A program made the position numbers and the translations under genes. Below the pieces are notes generated by a model. It had not been told where the DNA came from, did not search any database, and was given only the letters and a program-made list of their open reading frames with translations. Below, piece by piece: positions 43,910 to 52,652 of a stretch of DNA of 64,000 nt; position 1 is the first letter of the stretch, and each line of letters opens with the position of its first letter. The DNA comes from Candidatus Eiseniibacteriota bacterium. GTDB lineage: Bacteria > Eisenbacteria > RBG-16-71-46 > CAIMUX01 > WJJG01. The DNA is taken from assembly GCA_023129715.1 (NCBI GenBank), contig JAGMBO010000054.1, forward strand, positions 1 to 64,000, written 5' to 3'.

Positions 43910-45000
43910 TCTCCTGCTCCCGCCCGCATTTGCCGCAGACGGTCGCTTTCCTCTTCCTGGGTCTCGATCCAATCACGCATGCGCCGCAGGGCGCGCTTCT
44001 CGATCTGGCGCACCCGCTCGCGACTCACCCCCAGGAACATCCCCGTCTGTGTTAGGCTACGTGGCCGACCATCCATGAAACCATAGCGAATGCGCAGCAC
44101 CAACACCTCTTTTTCAGAAAGCTCCTGAATGAGTTCCTCCAAGTGCGCGTGTTCCAACTGGCGAAAGATGACCTCTTCCGCCGAGGGTTCCGCCGGAATG
44201 CGGTCGAAAAGACTGAGGCGCTGCGAGGCATCGCCGGCAACCTCCTCGTCCAGCGATCGGATTCCATGGAGCAGCGCCACGACCCGCTGGCCGCGCCGGG
44301 GCCCGAACCCGGCTGCGCGGCAGATCTCCTCGGAATCGGGGCGGCGCTCGAGAGAGAGGCTCAGGCGACGTTCGTGTTCCAGGTACTTGTGAAGCGCACG
44401 CATGACGTGCAAGGGGATTCTGAGCGTGCGGGACTGTTCGGCCACCCCGGTGGCGATCGCCTGGCGGATCCACCATGCCGCATAGGTCGAAAACCGGAAG
44501 CCCCTCTCGGGATCGAAGCGCTCGACCGCCGTGATCAGCCCGAGATTGCCGTCCTCGATGAGGTCCTCGAGATCCACGCCCCGGCCGGTGAAACGCCGCG
44601 CAAGGCTGACGACCAGGCGCAGATTGCTGCGCACCATCCGCTCGCGCGCCCGCATGTCACCCGCTCGCACTCGCCGGCCGAGCCGGCGTTCATCTTCCGC
44701 TGTCAGGAGCGCATAGCGACTGACATCCCGAAAGTAGAGCGCCAGAGCATCCAGCGATGCCGCCGGGCGCATCGGCGGATGGGGACGCTCCCGGATGGTG
44801 ATCCCGAGCGTGACGGTCAGGTCGAGGAAGAGGGCGAACTCCGCCGGATCGGGAGGATGAGCCAACAGGGACGCCTCTACCTCCGCGGCCCGCAGAGTAC
44901 CCTGATCCTGGCCCTTCTCGAGCAACTTGGTCAGCGTCAGAACCTTGGACCGGGTCTTGCCTGCCGACCGCCTTACTGTGGTGGTATTCAGTGCACACAT
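43900..45000 (-). CDS. Sigma-70 family RNA polymerase sigma factor (group 1/2 type)
   Basis: 366 residues from ATG 45000. The N-terminal 65 residues resemble region 1.1 (VLTLTKLLEKGQDQGTLRAAEVEA). Region 1.2 DALALYFRDVSRYALLTAEDE, region 2 NLRLVVSLARRF, LIEDGNLGLITAVERFDPERGFRFSTYAAWWIRQAI, region 3, and region 4 EKEVLVLRIRYGF and GVSRERVRQIEKRALRRMR are complete. It could be the primary sigma factor or an RpoS-like alternative; the length is short for RpoD. The ribosome binding site lies within a hairpin (45002-45026). Confidence 0.92.
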   Translation of the reverse strand: MCALNTTTVRRSAGKTRSKVLTLTKLLEKGQDQGTLRAAEVEASLLAHPPDPAEFALFLDLTVTLGITIRERPHPPMRPAASLDALALYFRDVSRYALLTAEDERRLGRRVRAGDMRARERMVRSNLRLVVSLARRFTGRGVDLEDLIEDGNLGLITAVERFDPERGFRFSTYAAWWIRQAIATGVAEQSRTLRIPLHVMRALHKYLEHERRLSLSLERRPDSEEICRAAGFGPRRGQRVVALLHGIRSLDEEVAGDASQRLSLFDRIPAEPSAEEVIFRQLEHAHLEELIQELSEKEVLVLRIRYGFMDGRPRSLTQTGMFLGVSRERVRQIEKRALRRMRDWIETQEEESDRLRQMRAGAGEWN

Positions 45001-45001
45001 A

Positions 45002-45026
45002 AGCCCCCCTTTCCAGGAGGGGGGCT
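45002..45026 (-). promoter_or_regulatory. GC-rich hairpin sequestering the sigma factor ribosome binding site
   Basis: On the minus strand AGCCCCCC (45026-45019) pairs perfectly over eight bases with GGGGGGCT (45009-45002) around a nine-base loop. The GGGGGG arm is the only Shine-Dalgarno-like element for the ATG at 45000. There is no following T-run, so a simple terminator is unlikely; translational control is the better reading. Confidence 0.6.
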
Positions 45027-45057
45027 CCATGGAATACAAAGTTTTACTGACTGAATG

Positions 45058-45131
45058 TCGGGGCGACTGGATTTGAACCAGCGACTCCCTAGTCCCGAAC
45101 CAGGTGCGCTACCGGACTGCGCTACGCCCCG
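45058..45131 (-). tRNA. tRNA-Pro(CGG)
   Basis: A 74-base cloverleaf: acceptor CGGGGCG/CGCCCCG with discriminator A, D arm GCGC/GCGC, anticodon stem CCTGG/CTAGG with loop TTCGGGA (anticodon CGG), T arm with TTCAAAT. CCA is not encoded. It is only 58 bases upstream of the sigma factor start on the same strand. Confidence 0.95.
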
Positions 45132-45313
45132 ACGTAGCAAAGACCTAACTCAAGTCTGCACCCCATGAATCGTCAGGTCAAGAACCTTTCTTCTCTCTTT
45201 TGATACCCAGCCCTCGCATGCCGGGCATTTCATGCCCCTCTCACGCATCTGCTACCCCGATCCGCCACCCTGTTGCGCGCACCCGGGGTCCCGCGCGCCC
45301 CTGGCCCGGCTGC

Positions 45314-45817
45314 TCATCGCCCGATCAGGCTGAAGATTCCCAGACTGGCTAGGGTCATGATCGTCCCGGAGATAACAACGCCGAGAGCCACACAGGGCAG
45401 CGCTCGCCGGAAGGGGATGCCGAAGACGAAGGCGGCCGCCGAGCCCGTCCAGGCCCCCGTCACCGGCAGGGGAATCGCCACGAAGAGCGTCAAGCCGATC
45501 GCCCCATAGCGCTCGACGAGCCGCCCCCGCCGCCGCGTGCGCTCGAAGAGCCAAGTGAAGAACCGGTCGAGCTGGGGGCTGCGTCGCCGCAACAGATCGG
45601 AACCGGGTCCCAGATAGAGCAAGATCGGCACGATCGGCACCAGGTTCCCGCAGAAGGCGATCCCAAAGGCCGCGGCCCAGTGGAGCGGCGGCCCCATCGC
45701 CGGGCTGAGCGCCCAGGGGATCGCACCGCGCAGCTCCACGATCGGCAGCATCGAGATGACGAAGACGACCCATTCCTTCGGCAGGCCGGCGAACCATTGC
45801 GCGATCTGCTCAGTCAT
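45314..45817 (-). CDS. Small multidrug export family membrane protein
   Basis: 167 residues from ATG 45817. Matches the PF06695 pattern: VVFVISMLPIVELRGAIPWAL, then a membrane segment with FCGNLVPIVPILLYLG, the polar segment RYGAIGLTLFVAIPLPVTGAWTGS, and a C-terminal membrane segment. Four to five membrane spans. The physiological substrate of this family is unclear despite the name. Its start overlaps the pcm stop by eight bases, making it the last gene of a surE-pcm operon. Confidence 0.85.
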   Translation of the reverse strand: MTEQIAQWFAGLPKEWVVFVISMLPIVELRGAIPWALSPAMGPPLHWAAAFGIAFCGNLVPIVPILLYLGPGSDLLRRRSPQLDRFFTWLFERTRRRGRLVERYGAIGLTLFVAIPLPVTGAWTGSAAAFVFGIPFRRALPCVALGVVISGTIMTLASLGIFSLIGR

Positions 45818-46460
45818 CCCCCCACCCCTCCTTCCCAAGCAACGGAACGAAGACGCAGGCGGTCTCCTCGCGGCGCTCGTAGTGCTCCCCACGCCGGGTC
45901 ACGACCAGCAGTGACTGATTCGCACGCGAACCCGCCGGCACGACCAGCCGTCCCCCATCGGCCAGCTGAGCCAGTAGCGATGGGGGAATCTCGGGTGCCC
46001 CTGCGGTAACGATGATGCCCTGATAGGGAGCATAGCTGATCCAGCCGATCGAGCCATCCCCTACCCGTTCGATGACGTTGGTCAGGTCGAGTTCGCGGAA
46101 CAGGGCCCGGGCCCGCTCGGCCAGCGGGGCGATGCGTTCGATGGTGAAGACCGTATGCACGAGGCGACTCAGGATCGCCGCCTGGTAGCCCGAGCCGGTC
46201 CCCACTTCCAGGACCCGGTCGTGCCGCTCTGGCGCGAGCGCGCAGGTCATCAGTGCAACCATATAGGGCTGGGAGATCGTCTGCCCGAAGCCGATCGGCA
46301 GCGCCCGGTCGGCGTAGGCTTCACCATCGAGGGCCGGGTCGACGAAGCGATGCCGCGGCACCCTGAGAAAGGCCTCCAGCACCCGCGCGTCGCGAAGGCC
46401 GCGCCGGCGCAGCTGGGTCTCGACCATGCGCGCACGGGCCTGGGGATAGTCCCGGGTCAC
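45810..46460 (-). CDS. pcm: Protein-L-isoaspartate O-methyltransferase
   Basis: 216 residues. Family signatures: VPRHRFVDP, GQTISQPYMVALM, the SAM motif VLEVGTGSGYQAAIL and IVTAGAPEIPPSLLAQLADGGRLVVPAG. Repairs isoaspartyl residues in aged proteins. ATG at 46460 overlaps the surE stop by four bases, the usual surE-pcm arrangement. Confidence 0.96.
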   Translation of the reverse strand: MTRDYPQARARMVETQLRRRGLRDARVLEAFLRVPRHRFVDPALDGEAYADRALPIGFGQTISQPYMVALMTCALAPERHDRVLEVGTGSGYQAAILSRLVHTVFTIERIAPLAERARALFRELDLTNVIERVGDGSIGWISYAPYQGIIVTAGAPEIPPSLLAQLADGGRLVVPAGSRANQSLLVVTRRGEHYERREETACVFVPLLGKEGWGDD

Positions 46461-47251
46461 GGTCTCCTCTCACGCCTCTCGGATGCAACCAACCCGCTCC
46501 ACGCACCCTCCCAATCATGCAGCGTCTCGAGGGCGTCCCGATCGGTCCAGTCCAAACGCAGCGGGGTCACGGAAACGAAATTCGCCGAGACAGCACCGAA
46601 GTCGCTGAGCGGGTCCTGTTCCCAAACCGGGGGATCCCCGCCGATCCAGTAGTACTTGCGTCCCCGCGGATCGGTCCGCGTCTGGATTTCATCCCGATAG
46701 ACGCGCTTGCCCAGGTGGGTCACATGGATCCCCGCGATTTCCTCCACCGCCACGTCGGGAATGTTGACGTTGAGCAGTCCCTGCTGGAAGCCGGCGTGGC
46801 GCATGAAGAACCCGACCATGCGGCCGGCGATCTCGGCCGAGGCATCGAGGTGCTCGGGATGCCAGACGGCACTCGAGAAGGCAATCGCCGGTAGGCCCAA
46901 CAGCGATCCCTCCATCGCCGCTGCGACCGTTCCACTGTAGGTGACATCCTCGCCCATGTTGGGACCATGGTTGATTCCGGCGACGACCAGTTCGGGCCGC
47001 GGCTCCATCAGTCCATGAATCCCGCGCACACCGACGAGCACGCAGTCGGTCGGGGTGCCCGAAAGGGCGAAGCGGCGCTCACCGCAGCGGCGCAGGCGGA
47101 GGGGCTCATTGAGCGTCAGGGCGTGGCTCGAAGCGCTTTGCTCGCGCTCCGGAGCGACCACCCAGAGCTCCCCGAAGTTGCGCAGCACCCCCTCAAGGGC
47201 CTCCAGGCCGGGCGCCCCGAGGCCGTCGTCATTGGTCAGCAGGATGCGCAC
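46457..47251 (-). CDS. surE: 5'/3'-nucleotidase SurE
   Basis: 264 residues from GTG 47251, preceded by AGGGGGAT; the long frame further upstream runs into the tRNA and is not real. RILLTNDDGLGAPGLEAL is the diagnostic N-terminus with the DD metal ligands; SASSHALTL and the GINHGPNMGEDVTYSGTV loop complete the active site. Dephosphorylates nucleoside monophosphates, often in stationary phase. Operon with pcm. Confidence 0.96.
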   Translation of the reverse strand: MRILLTNDDGLGAPGLEALEGVLRNFGELWVVAPEREQSASSHALTLNEPLRLRRCGERRFALSGTPTDCVLVGVRGIHGLMEPRPELVVAGINHGPNMGEDVTYSGTVAAAMEGSLLGLPAIAFSSAVWHPEHLDASAEIAGRMVGFFMRHAGFQQGLLNVNIPDVAVEEIAGIHVTHLGKRVYRDEIQTRTDPRGRKYYWIGGDPPVWEQDPLSDFGAVSANFVSVTPLRLDWTDRDALETLHDWEGAWSGLVASERRERRP

Positions 47252-47331
47252 CAAATCCCCCTGGGATCGTCCGACAGCCGCCGGGCCCACGCCCCGCGGG
47301 CCCCAGGGCATTTCGCGGGTAAAAGAAAATG

Positions 47332-47406
<75 letters not shown>

Positions 47407-47559
47407 ACCTAAACCGGTATTCCCTACGTAAGCTCCATGCTACCAATAAGGTTATCGGACAGACAAGCCCCAATGTTGACCGATGCGCGGCTGCCCCACC
47501 CCCGCCGGCCGCGAAGCGTTCTTCGTCACATGGGACAACAGCCCGCTCCTGCCGCGGCC

Positions 47560-47625
47560 CGGCTCAGCGCGCCGGTCCTGGCTCGCCACGCTCGCCCCAG
47601 TCCTAGCTCGCCAGAGCTCAGCGCG
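47560..47625. repeat. Degenerate gctcgcc-type short repeats
   Basis: Several imperfect copies of a gctcgcc/gcgcgcc unit lie downstream of the MerR gene, including GTCCTAGCTCGCC at 47600-47612, which recurs at 51064-51076. The rest of the gap 47407-47617 shows no gene. Confidence 0.5.
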
Positions 47626-47992
47626 CCGTGCGCCGCGGCGCAGTCAGCAGCGCATGCAACGCTCTGAGTTCCGCCTCGATCTCGCGCAGCAGCGGTTTGG
47701 AACTCTCCTGGAGCACGATCTCCTGCTGCCCTCGCGCCTCCTCTGCCTTGCGCTCGGAGAGCAGCTTACGGCGCGCGCCGGCGATGGTGAAGCCGCGGTC
47801 GTAGAGCAGGTGGCGGATCTCGCGCAGCAGCTCGAGATCCTTCGGCCGGTACATCCGCACACCTGCGCGGTTCTTCCGCGGCCGCAGCATGGAGAACTGC
47901 GTCTCCCAGTAGCGGAGCACATGCGCCTTGATGCCCATGGTGCGGCTGACTTCGCTGATCGACCGGTAGGGCTTCTCGGCAGTTTCTTTCAT
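47618..47992 (-). CDS. MerR-family transcriptional regulator
   Basis: 124 residues from ATG 47992, whose ATGA overlaps the gpsA stop. The winged HTH is SISEVSRTMGIKAHVLRYWETQFSML, followed by RMYRPKDLELLREIRHLLYDRGFTIAGARRKL, then a coiled coil. It lacks the Cys ligands of metal-sensing MerR proteins. Such short MerR proteins next to housekeeping genes (HspR/RacA-like) have varied targets; none is evident here. Confidence 0.88.
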   Translation of the reverse strand: MKETAEKPYRSISEVSRTMGIKAHVLRYWETQFSMLRPRKNRAGVRMYRPKDLELLREIRHLLYDRGFTIAGARRKLLSERKAEEARGQQEIVLQESSKPLLREIEAELRALHALLTAPRRTAR

Positions 47993-49035
47993 CGCCCGAC
48001 TCCCCACGATTCCGGCTTCAGGGGTCGTCGCATGAGATCGAGAACGGCTTCCCGGGGATCTTGCTCCTCGAAGAGCACCGCGTGCACCTGCCGGGTAATC
48101 GGCATCTCCACGGCCAATCGCTCCGAGAGCTCGTAGGCCGAGCGGCAGGTGCGCACCCCCTCGGCCACCATCTGCAGTTCATCTAGAATGTGCGCCAAGC
48201 GCTTCCCGCGCGCAAGGGCCAATCCCACGCGGTAGTTCCGGCTCAGCTCGCTTGTGCAGGTCATTACCAGATCCCCAACCCCGGCAAGCCCCAGAAACGT
48301 CTCCCAGCGTCCCCCCATGCGCACCCCGAGGCGGGTCACCTCGGCGAGGCCGCGCGTGATCAGCGCGCCGAACGCGTTGCGGCCCAACGCCAGCCCCTCG
48401 GCGAGCCCCGCCGCGATCGCCATGACATTCTTCAGCGAGACCCCGATCTCGACCCCCAGCGGATCGGGATTCGTGTAGACGCGAAACCACTCACAGGAGA
48501 AGCGGGCCTGAACCCGCTCCGCCCCCTGCGCAGTCTCGCTCGCCGCCAGAACTGCCGTTGGCCGGCGCGCAACGACGTCGGCCGCGAAGCTCGGGCCGGC
48601 CAATACGACGATCGAGCGCGCCGCGAGTCCGCCCGCCTCGGCCAGCACCTGCCGCGCGGTCTTCCCGCTGCCCTCTTCGATCCCCTTGGTCGCCGAGACC
48701 CACAGGCGCCCCCCGGCGTCCTGCTCGGCACCCAGCGCTCCGAGCCGCGTGGCCGTCTCGCGCATCACATGGGAGGGCACGGCCAGTACCACCATCGAGG
48801 CCTCGGCCAGCGCCGCGGACAAGTCTGCGGTCACCGCGATCTCGGGGGGAAGCGCATGCGCGGGAAGAAAGGGCCGGCTGAAGCGTGTGCGGGCCACCTC
48901 CGCAGCTCGATCGGCATCGACCTCCCACAGCGCCACCCGCTCGCCCCGGGCGGCGAGATGCAGAGCCAGGGTCGTCCCCCAACTCCCCGCCCCGAGCACC
49001 GCACAACGCCCCCCGCCGCCTCCAGCGCTCGTCAT
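47989..49035 (-). CDS. gpsA: NAD(P)+-dependent glycerol-3-phosphate dehydrogenase
   Basis: 348 residues. N-terminal dinucleotide loop AVLGAGSWGTTLALHLA, then VLAVPSHVMRE, ATKGIEEGSGKT, VLAGPSFAADV and the catalytic-Lys region EIGVSLKNVMAIAAGLAEGLALGRNAFGALITRG. Makes sn-glycerol 3-phosphate for phospholipids. Its start overlaps the plsY stop by four bases, a functional pair. Confidence 0.97.
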   Translation of the reverse strand: MTSAGGGGGRCAVLGAGSWGTTLALHLAARGERVALWEVDADRAAEVARTRFSRPFLPAHALPPEIAVTADLSAALAEASMVVLAVPSHVMRETATRLGALGAEQDAGGRLWVSATKGIEEGSGKTARQVLAEAGGLAARSIVVLAGPSFAADVVARRPTAVLAASETAQGAERVQARFSCEWFRVYTNPDPLGVEIGVSLKNVMAIAAGLAEGLALGRNAFGALITRGLAEVTRLGVRMGGRWETFLGLAGVGDLVMTCTSELSRNYRVGLALARGKRLAHILDELQMVAEGVRTCRSAYELSERLAVEMPITRQVHAVLFEEQDPREAVLDLMRRPLKPESWGVGR

Positions 49036-49655
49036 CGCCCGCCTCCAATCCCCGCTTCCTCACCCGCCGCGATTCTCCGCCAGTTGGCCCGATGCGTCCA
49101 TCCGATCACCAGGAGCAGGGCCAGACCCAGCAGCGCCGGTCCGCCCCGGGCACCAGCGGGACCGACGAGCAAGACCCCCAGCGGATAGCAGGCCGCCATC
49201 GCCAGCGATGCCAACGACACGTAGCGCCAGATCATCAGGGTCAGGCCGAACGCGGCGACCGCGAGCGCCGCCGCCCAGGGCGCGGCGCAGAGATAGACCC
49301 CCACCGCGGTGGCAACCCCCTTCCCGCCGCGGAAACCGACCCAGGGGCTGAAGCAGTGCCCGGCGACCGCCGCCAACCCCGCCGCCATCGGCCAGAGCGC
49401 ACCATCCCCGCACTCCGCGACCCCGAGCCAGAGGGGCAAACCGGCCACCGCGAGCGCTCCCTTGCCGACATCCAGCAACAGGGTCAACACTCCCCAGCGC
49501 GGCCCGACGACGCGCAGCACATTGGTCGCCCCCAGATTCCCGCTCCCGCGCGTACGCACGTCGATCCCCGCGGCCAGCCGTCCGATGAGCAGCCCGAAAG
49601 GAATCGAACCGATCCCCAAGGCGGCCAGCAGCAGCCCGGCTCCGGCGGCGTTCAT
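49032..49655 (-). CDS. plsY: Acyl-phosphate:glycerol-3-phosphate acyltransferase
   Basis: 207 residues with five membrane segments. Conserved loops: GSIPFGLLIGR, RTRGSGNLGATNVLRVVG, GHCFSPWVGFRGGKGVATA. It acylates the glycerol 3-phosphate made by GpsA, the first step of phospholipid synthesis. Overlaps der by four bases upstream. Confidence 0.96.
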   Translation of the reverse strand: MNAAGAGLLLAALGIGSIPFGLLIGRLAAGIDVRTRGSGNLGATNVLRVVGPRWGVLTLLLDVGKGALAVAGLPLWLGVAECGDGALWPMAAGLAAVAGHCFSPWVGFRGGKGVATAVGVYLCAAPWAAALAVAAFGLTLMIWRYVSLASLAMAACYPLGVLLVGPAGARGGPALLGLALLLVIGWTHRANWRRIAAGEEAGIGGGR

Positions 49656-51007
49656 CGCCGCTTCCCGCCGCGCTTCGCCGTACGTCCCGTCGCCTCGCGC
49701 ACGCGGAAGACAATCGGCGAACCGGAGAAGCCGAACGCCTCGCGGAAGCGACGCGCAAGATAGCGCAAGTACTCGGGCGCGATGCTCTGCGCGTGGCGCA
49801 CAAAGAGCGCGAAGGTCGGTGGGCCGATGCGCACTTGAGTCGCGTAGAGAATCCGCGGGCGTCGTCTGCCGCGCACGCCACGCGGGGGCGTCTGTTCCAC
49901 GGCTCGCTCAAGCGCCTTGTTGATCTCGGCGGTCCCTACTTTCCGACGCGACTCCTCGTAGAGCGCGACCGCCTGGGCGGGAATGCGTGAGACGCGCTGG
50001 CCGGTCAGCGCCGAGACGAACAACACCGGTGCATAGCTCAGGTTGGGCAGGTCCTCACGGATCTCGCGCTCCCGCTCCAGTGCCGTCTGAGTCTCCTTGA
50101 CGACGAGGTCCCACTTGTTGACCAGGATCAACACCGCCCGCCCGCTCTCCTCGATCACGCTCGCGATCCGCTGATCTTGCCGGGTCACCGGCTCGGTTCC
50201 ATCGAGGACCAGCAAGGCGATCTGACTGCGCTCGAGCGCGCGGACGCTGCGCAAGGAGGCATAGAACTCGAACGCCGGCAACCGGTCCCAATGATGGCGG
50301 ATGCCGGCCGTGTCGACCACCCAGAGCGTGCGCCCATGCCAGCGCAGCGGCGTATCGATCGCATCGCGTGTCGTCCCCGGTTGCGGGTCGACGATCACCC
50401 GGGGCGCTCCGACAATGCGGTTCGTGACACTCGACTTGCCCACATTGGGCCGGCCGAGGACGGCGATGCGGATGCCCGCGTCGCGTTCCTCGCGGCTGCC
50501 TCCCGCCGGCAGCGCGGCGACGAGGGCGTCGAGCAACTCTCCGATGCCGCGTCCCTCCATTGCCGAGATGGGCAAGAGCCCCTCCCAGCCAAGCCCGCGG
50601 AACTCGTGCGCATGGGCCTCCCAGTGCTCACCGTCGACCTTGTTGACGACCAACAACACCGGAGGACGCGGCGAGAGACGGTGGAGCGCCTGTGAGATCT
50701 CCTCGTCGAGCGCCTGTAGGCCCTCCCGCGCATCAGCCAGGAAAAGCACCAGGTCGCATTCCTGCAGCGCTTGCGCCACCTGCTCGCCAATCCGGGCTTC
50801 CATTCCCCCCGTCGCCCCCGGATACCACCCCCCGGTATCGACGAGGTAGTAGCTACGCCCGCACCAGTCACCGAGGCTCGCGTTGCGATCGCGGGTGACC
50901 CCGGGCGCCCGGTCGACAACCGCCTGGCGGCCGCCGACAAGACGATTGAAGAGCGTCGACTTGCCCACGTTGGGGCGCCCGACCAGCGCCACGACCGGCA
51001 ATCGCAT
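49652..51007 (-). CDS. der: Ribosome-assembly GTPase Der (EngA)
   Basis: 451 residues with two tandem G domains: G1 GRPNVGKSTLF (about 8-18), G3 DTGGW, G4 NKVD; second G1 GRPNVGKSSVTN (about 187), DTAGIR and NKWD. A C-terminal KH-like domain follows (RPRILYATQVRIGPPTFALFV). Needed for 50S subunit maturation. First gene of the der-plsY-gpsA-merR overlap chain. Confidence 0.97.
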   Translation of the reverse strand: MRLPVVALVGRPNVGKSTLFNRLVGGRQAVVDRAPGVTRDRNASLGDWCGRSYYLVDTGGWYPGATGGMEARIGEQVAQALQECDLVLFLADAREGLQALDEEISQALHRLSPRPPVLLVVNKVDGEHWEAHAHEFRGLGWEGLLPISAMEGRGIGELLDALVAALPAGGSREERDAGIRIAVLGRPNVGKSSVTNRIVGAPRVIVDPQPGTTRDAIDTPLRWHGRTLWVVDTAGIRHHWDRLPAFEFYASLRSVRALERSQIALLVLDGTEPVTRQDQRIASVIEESGRAVLILVNKWDLVVKETQTALEREREIREDLPNLSYAPVLFVSALTGQRVSRIPAQAVALYEESRRKVGTAEINKALERAVEQTPPRGVRGRRRPRILYATQVRIGPPTFALFVRHAQSIAPEYLRYLARRFREAFGFSGSPIVFRVREATGRTAKRGGKRR

Positions 51008-51027
51008 ACCTGCCTCACCTCCCCCGC

Positions 51028-51083
51028 GCTCGCCGTCCCCAGCTCGCCGTCCCTAGCTCGCCGGTCCTAGCTCGCCGCCGCCG
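51028..51083. repeat. 14-base tandem repeat downstream of the DUF512 gene
   Basis: Units gctcgccgtcccca, gctcgccgtcccta and gctcgccggtccta (51028-51069) are followed by a fourth partial unit that merges with a gcc-triplet run. The stop codon and the final poly-Ala codons of the DUF512 gene lie in this repeat, so the gene end may be evolving by slippage. Confidence 0.8.
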
Positions 51084-52419
51084 CCGCCGCGGCGATCAAC
51101 TCGGCGTCTGCACCCAACCCGATCTGCACACACGTTCCCAGCCGGCGCGCGAGCTCGGCGGGCCCGAGCCCATCAAGGGTCACACCATCGACATTGAGAC
51201 AGTCTTCGGGCAAGACGACCCGCTGGGCGGTTCCCTCCCGGAGTAGCGCCGCAACGAGATCCTCGCCGACCAACAGACCCGCCGTCGTCACCCGCTCACC
51301 GAAGAAGGCATTGCGCACCGCGACGATCTCAGCCCTCCAGTGCTCTCCCTCACCCGTTCGCGCCATGGTAGCCGCCAGCAGCCGCTCGAGAAAGGGGGCG
51401 AAGCGGACCCCCGTCGCCACCAGCACGCGTCCAGTGTCGGCACCATCCGCGCCTCGGTGCCCGCGCGCCGCTTCGCGCCGGCACTTCCTCCCGGCGCGCG
51501 CAAAGATCCGCCGCCGCCTGGCCAACGCCCGCTCGAAGTGACGGATCATCCCGACTCCGTTCCCGACCTGCGGAAACCCCTCGTAGTCCCCATGGGGAGG
51601 CAGCGAGGCCCCGGCCAGGCAGTAGAACTCATCCGCGAGGAAGTGTACACGGCGCCCCACGCGCCTCCGGCAGGCCCGCTGATGCGCATGCACACAGTCG
51701 ACCACAGCAACGGCATCCTCGCGCGTCACCGGGCGCAGATTGGCGAGACCCGCGCGGTGCCGGGTTAGCCCGACTGGCACGATGGCCACGCTGCCCAGGC
51801 CCGCCGGCAAGGCCTCGAGCTCGGTGAGCGTCTGATCCAGGATGGCGCCGTCATTGTATCCCGGAACGACCACGATCTGGCCATGCAGCTCGATACCGCC
51901 CTTGAGCAACCGGCGCATCAACGCCAGGATTTCCCCCTTCCCCGGACAGCGCAGCAGCCGGCGCCGCACGGCAGGGTCGGTTGCGTGGATCGAGACATAG
52001 AGCGGACTCATCCGCTGGGCCAGGATCCGCTCAATCTCGTCTGCGCCTAGATTGGTCAGCGAGAGGTAGTTGCCATAGAGCAGGGAGAGCCGAAAGTCTT
52101 CATCCTTTACATACAGACTGGGCCGTAAGTCCTTGGGGTTCTGATCGATAAAGCAGAACACACATCTGTTGATGCAGCGGCGAACGGGATCCGGGGGGAT
52201 CTCCAGTCCCAGCAGGCGGTCCCCCTCGCGCCGGATTGCAACCTCGCGCCGCTGCCCATCCATCCCCTCGACCTCCAGGCGCAGGTGCTCCTCGGAGGTT
52301 GCAAAAAGGAAGTCGAGGGCATCCCGCGGGGCCGATCCATTGATGCTCAAGATCCGCTCGCCGGCACGCATCCCTGCGCGTTCGGCGAGTGAGTCGAGCT
52401 GCACGCGGAGGACCTTCAT
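51067..52419 (-). CDS. DUF512/PDZ radical SAM protein
   Basis: 450 residues. The N-terminal PDZ-like domain (LAERAGMRAGERILSINGSAPRD) is followed by the cluster-binding motif CINRCVFCFIDQNPKDLRPSLYVKDEDFR (C-x3-C-x2-C) and a radical SAM barrel (PLYVSIHATDP, GQIVVVPGYNDG); DUF512 occupies the C-terminus (VLVATGVRFAPFLERLL). A DUF512 protein is a frequent neighbour of der. The biochemical role is not known. It ends in a short poly-Ala tail inside a repeat. Confidence 0.88.
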   Translation of the reverse strand: MKVLRVQLDSLAERAGMRAGERILSINGSAPRDALDFLFATSEEHLRLEVEGMDGQRREVAIRREGDRLLGLEIPPDPVRRCINRCVFCFIDQNPKDLRPSLYVKDEDFRLSLLYGNYLSLTNLGADEIERILAQRMSPLYVSIHATDPAVRRRLLRCPGKGEILALMRRLLKGGIELHGQIVVVPGYNDGAILDQTLTELEALPAGLGSVAIVPVGLTRHRAGLANLRPVTREDAVAVVDCVHAHQRACRRRVGRRVHFLADEFYCLAGASLPPHGDYEGFPQVGNGVGMIRHFERALARRRRIFARAGRKCRREAARGHRGADGADTGRVLVATGVRFAPFLERLLAATMARTGEGEHWRAEIVAVRNAFFGERVTTAGLLVGEDLVAALLREGTAQRVVLPEDCLNVDGVTLDGLGPAELARRLGTCVQIGLGADAELIAAAAAAAS

Positions 52420-52490
52420 GGCGCGTCGATTCCAACTCCCGCCTTGGGACCCGCGGCACCCAGGCGACGCCTGCTCCGGCCCAAGGCACG

Positions 52491-52520
52491 AAAAGGGGGT
52501 CTGGTCGAAGCCAGACCCCC
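52491..52520 (-). terminator. Rho-independent terminator of tRNA-Gly
   Basis: On the minus strand a perfect ten-base stem gggggtctgg/ccagaccccc (arms 52520-52511 and 52504-52495, six-base loop) is followed by TTTT (52494-52491). It lies 20 bases past the tRNA 3' end. Confidence 0.88.
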
Positions 52521-52539
52521 GCTCACTGGCAGACTCTGG

Positions 52540-52611
52540 AGCGGGTGACGGGGGTCGAACCCGCGACTCTCAGCTTGGGAAGCTGATACTCTACCACTGA
52601 GTTACACCCGC
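52540..52611 (-). tRNA. tRNA-Gly(CCC)
   Basis: A 72-base cloverleaf: acceptor GCGGGTG/CACCCGC, D arm ACTC/GAGT, anticodon stem TCAGC/GCTGA with loop TTCCCAA (anticodon CCC), T arm GCGGG-TTCGACC-CCCGT. CCA is not encoded. A strong terminator follows. Confidence 0.95.
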
Positions 52612-52652
52612 TCACGAAGCTCCGCAGACCCTACGCCCGCCGCAAGGTCCTG

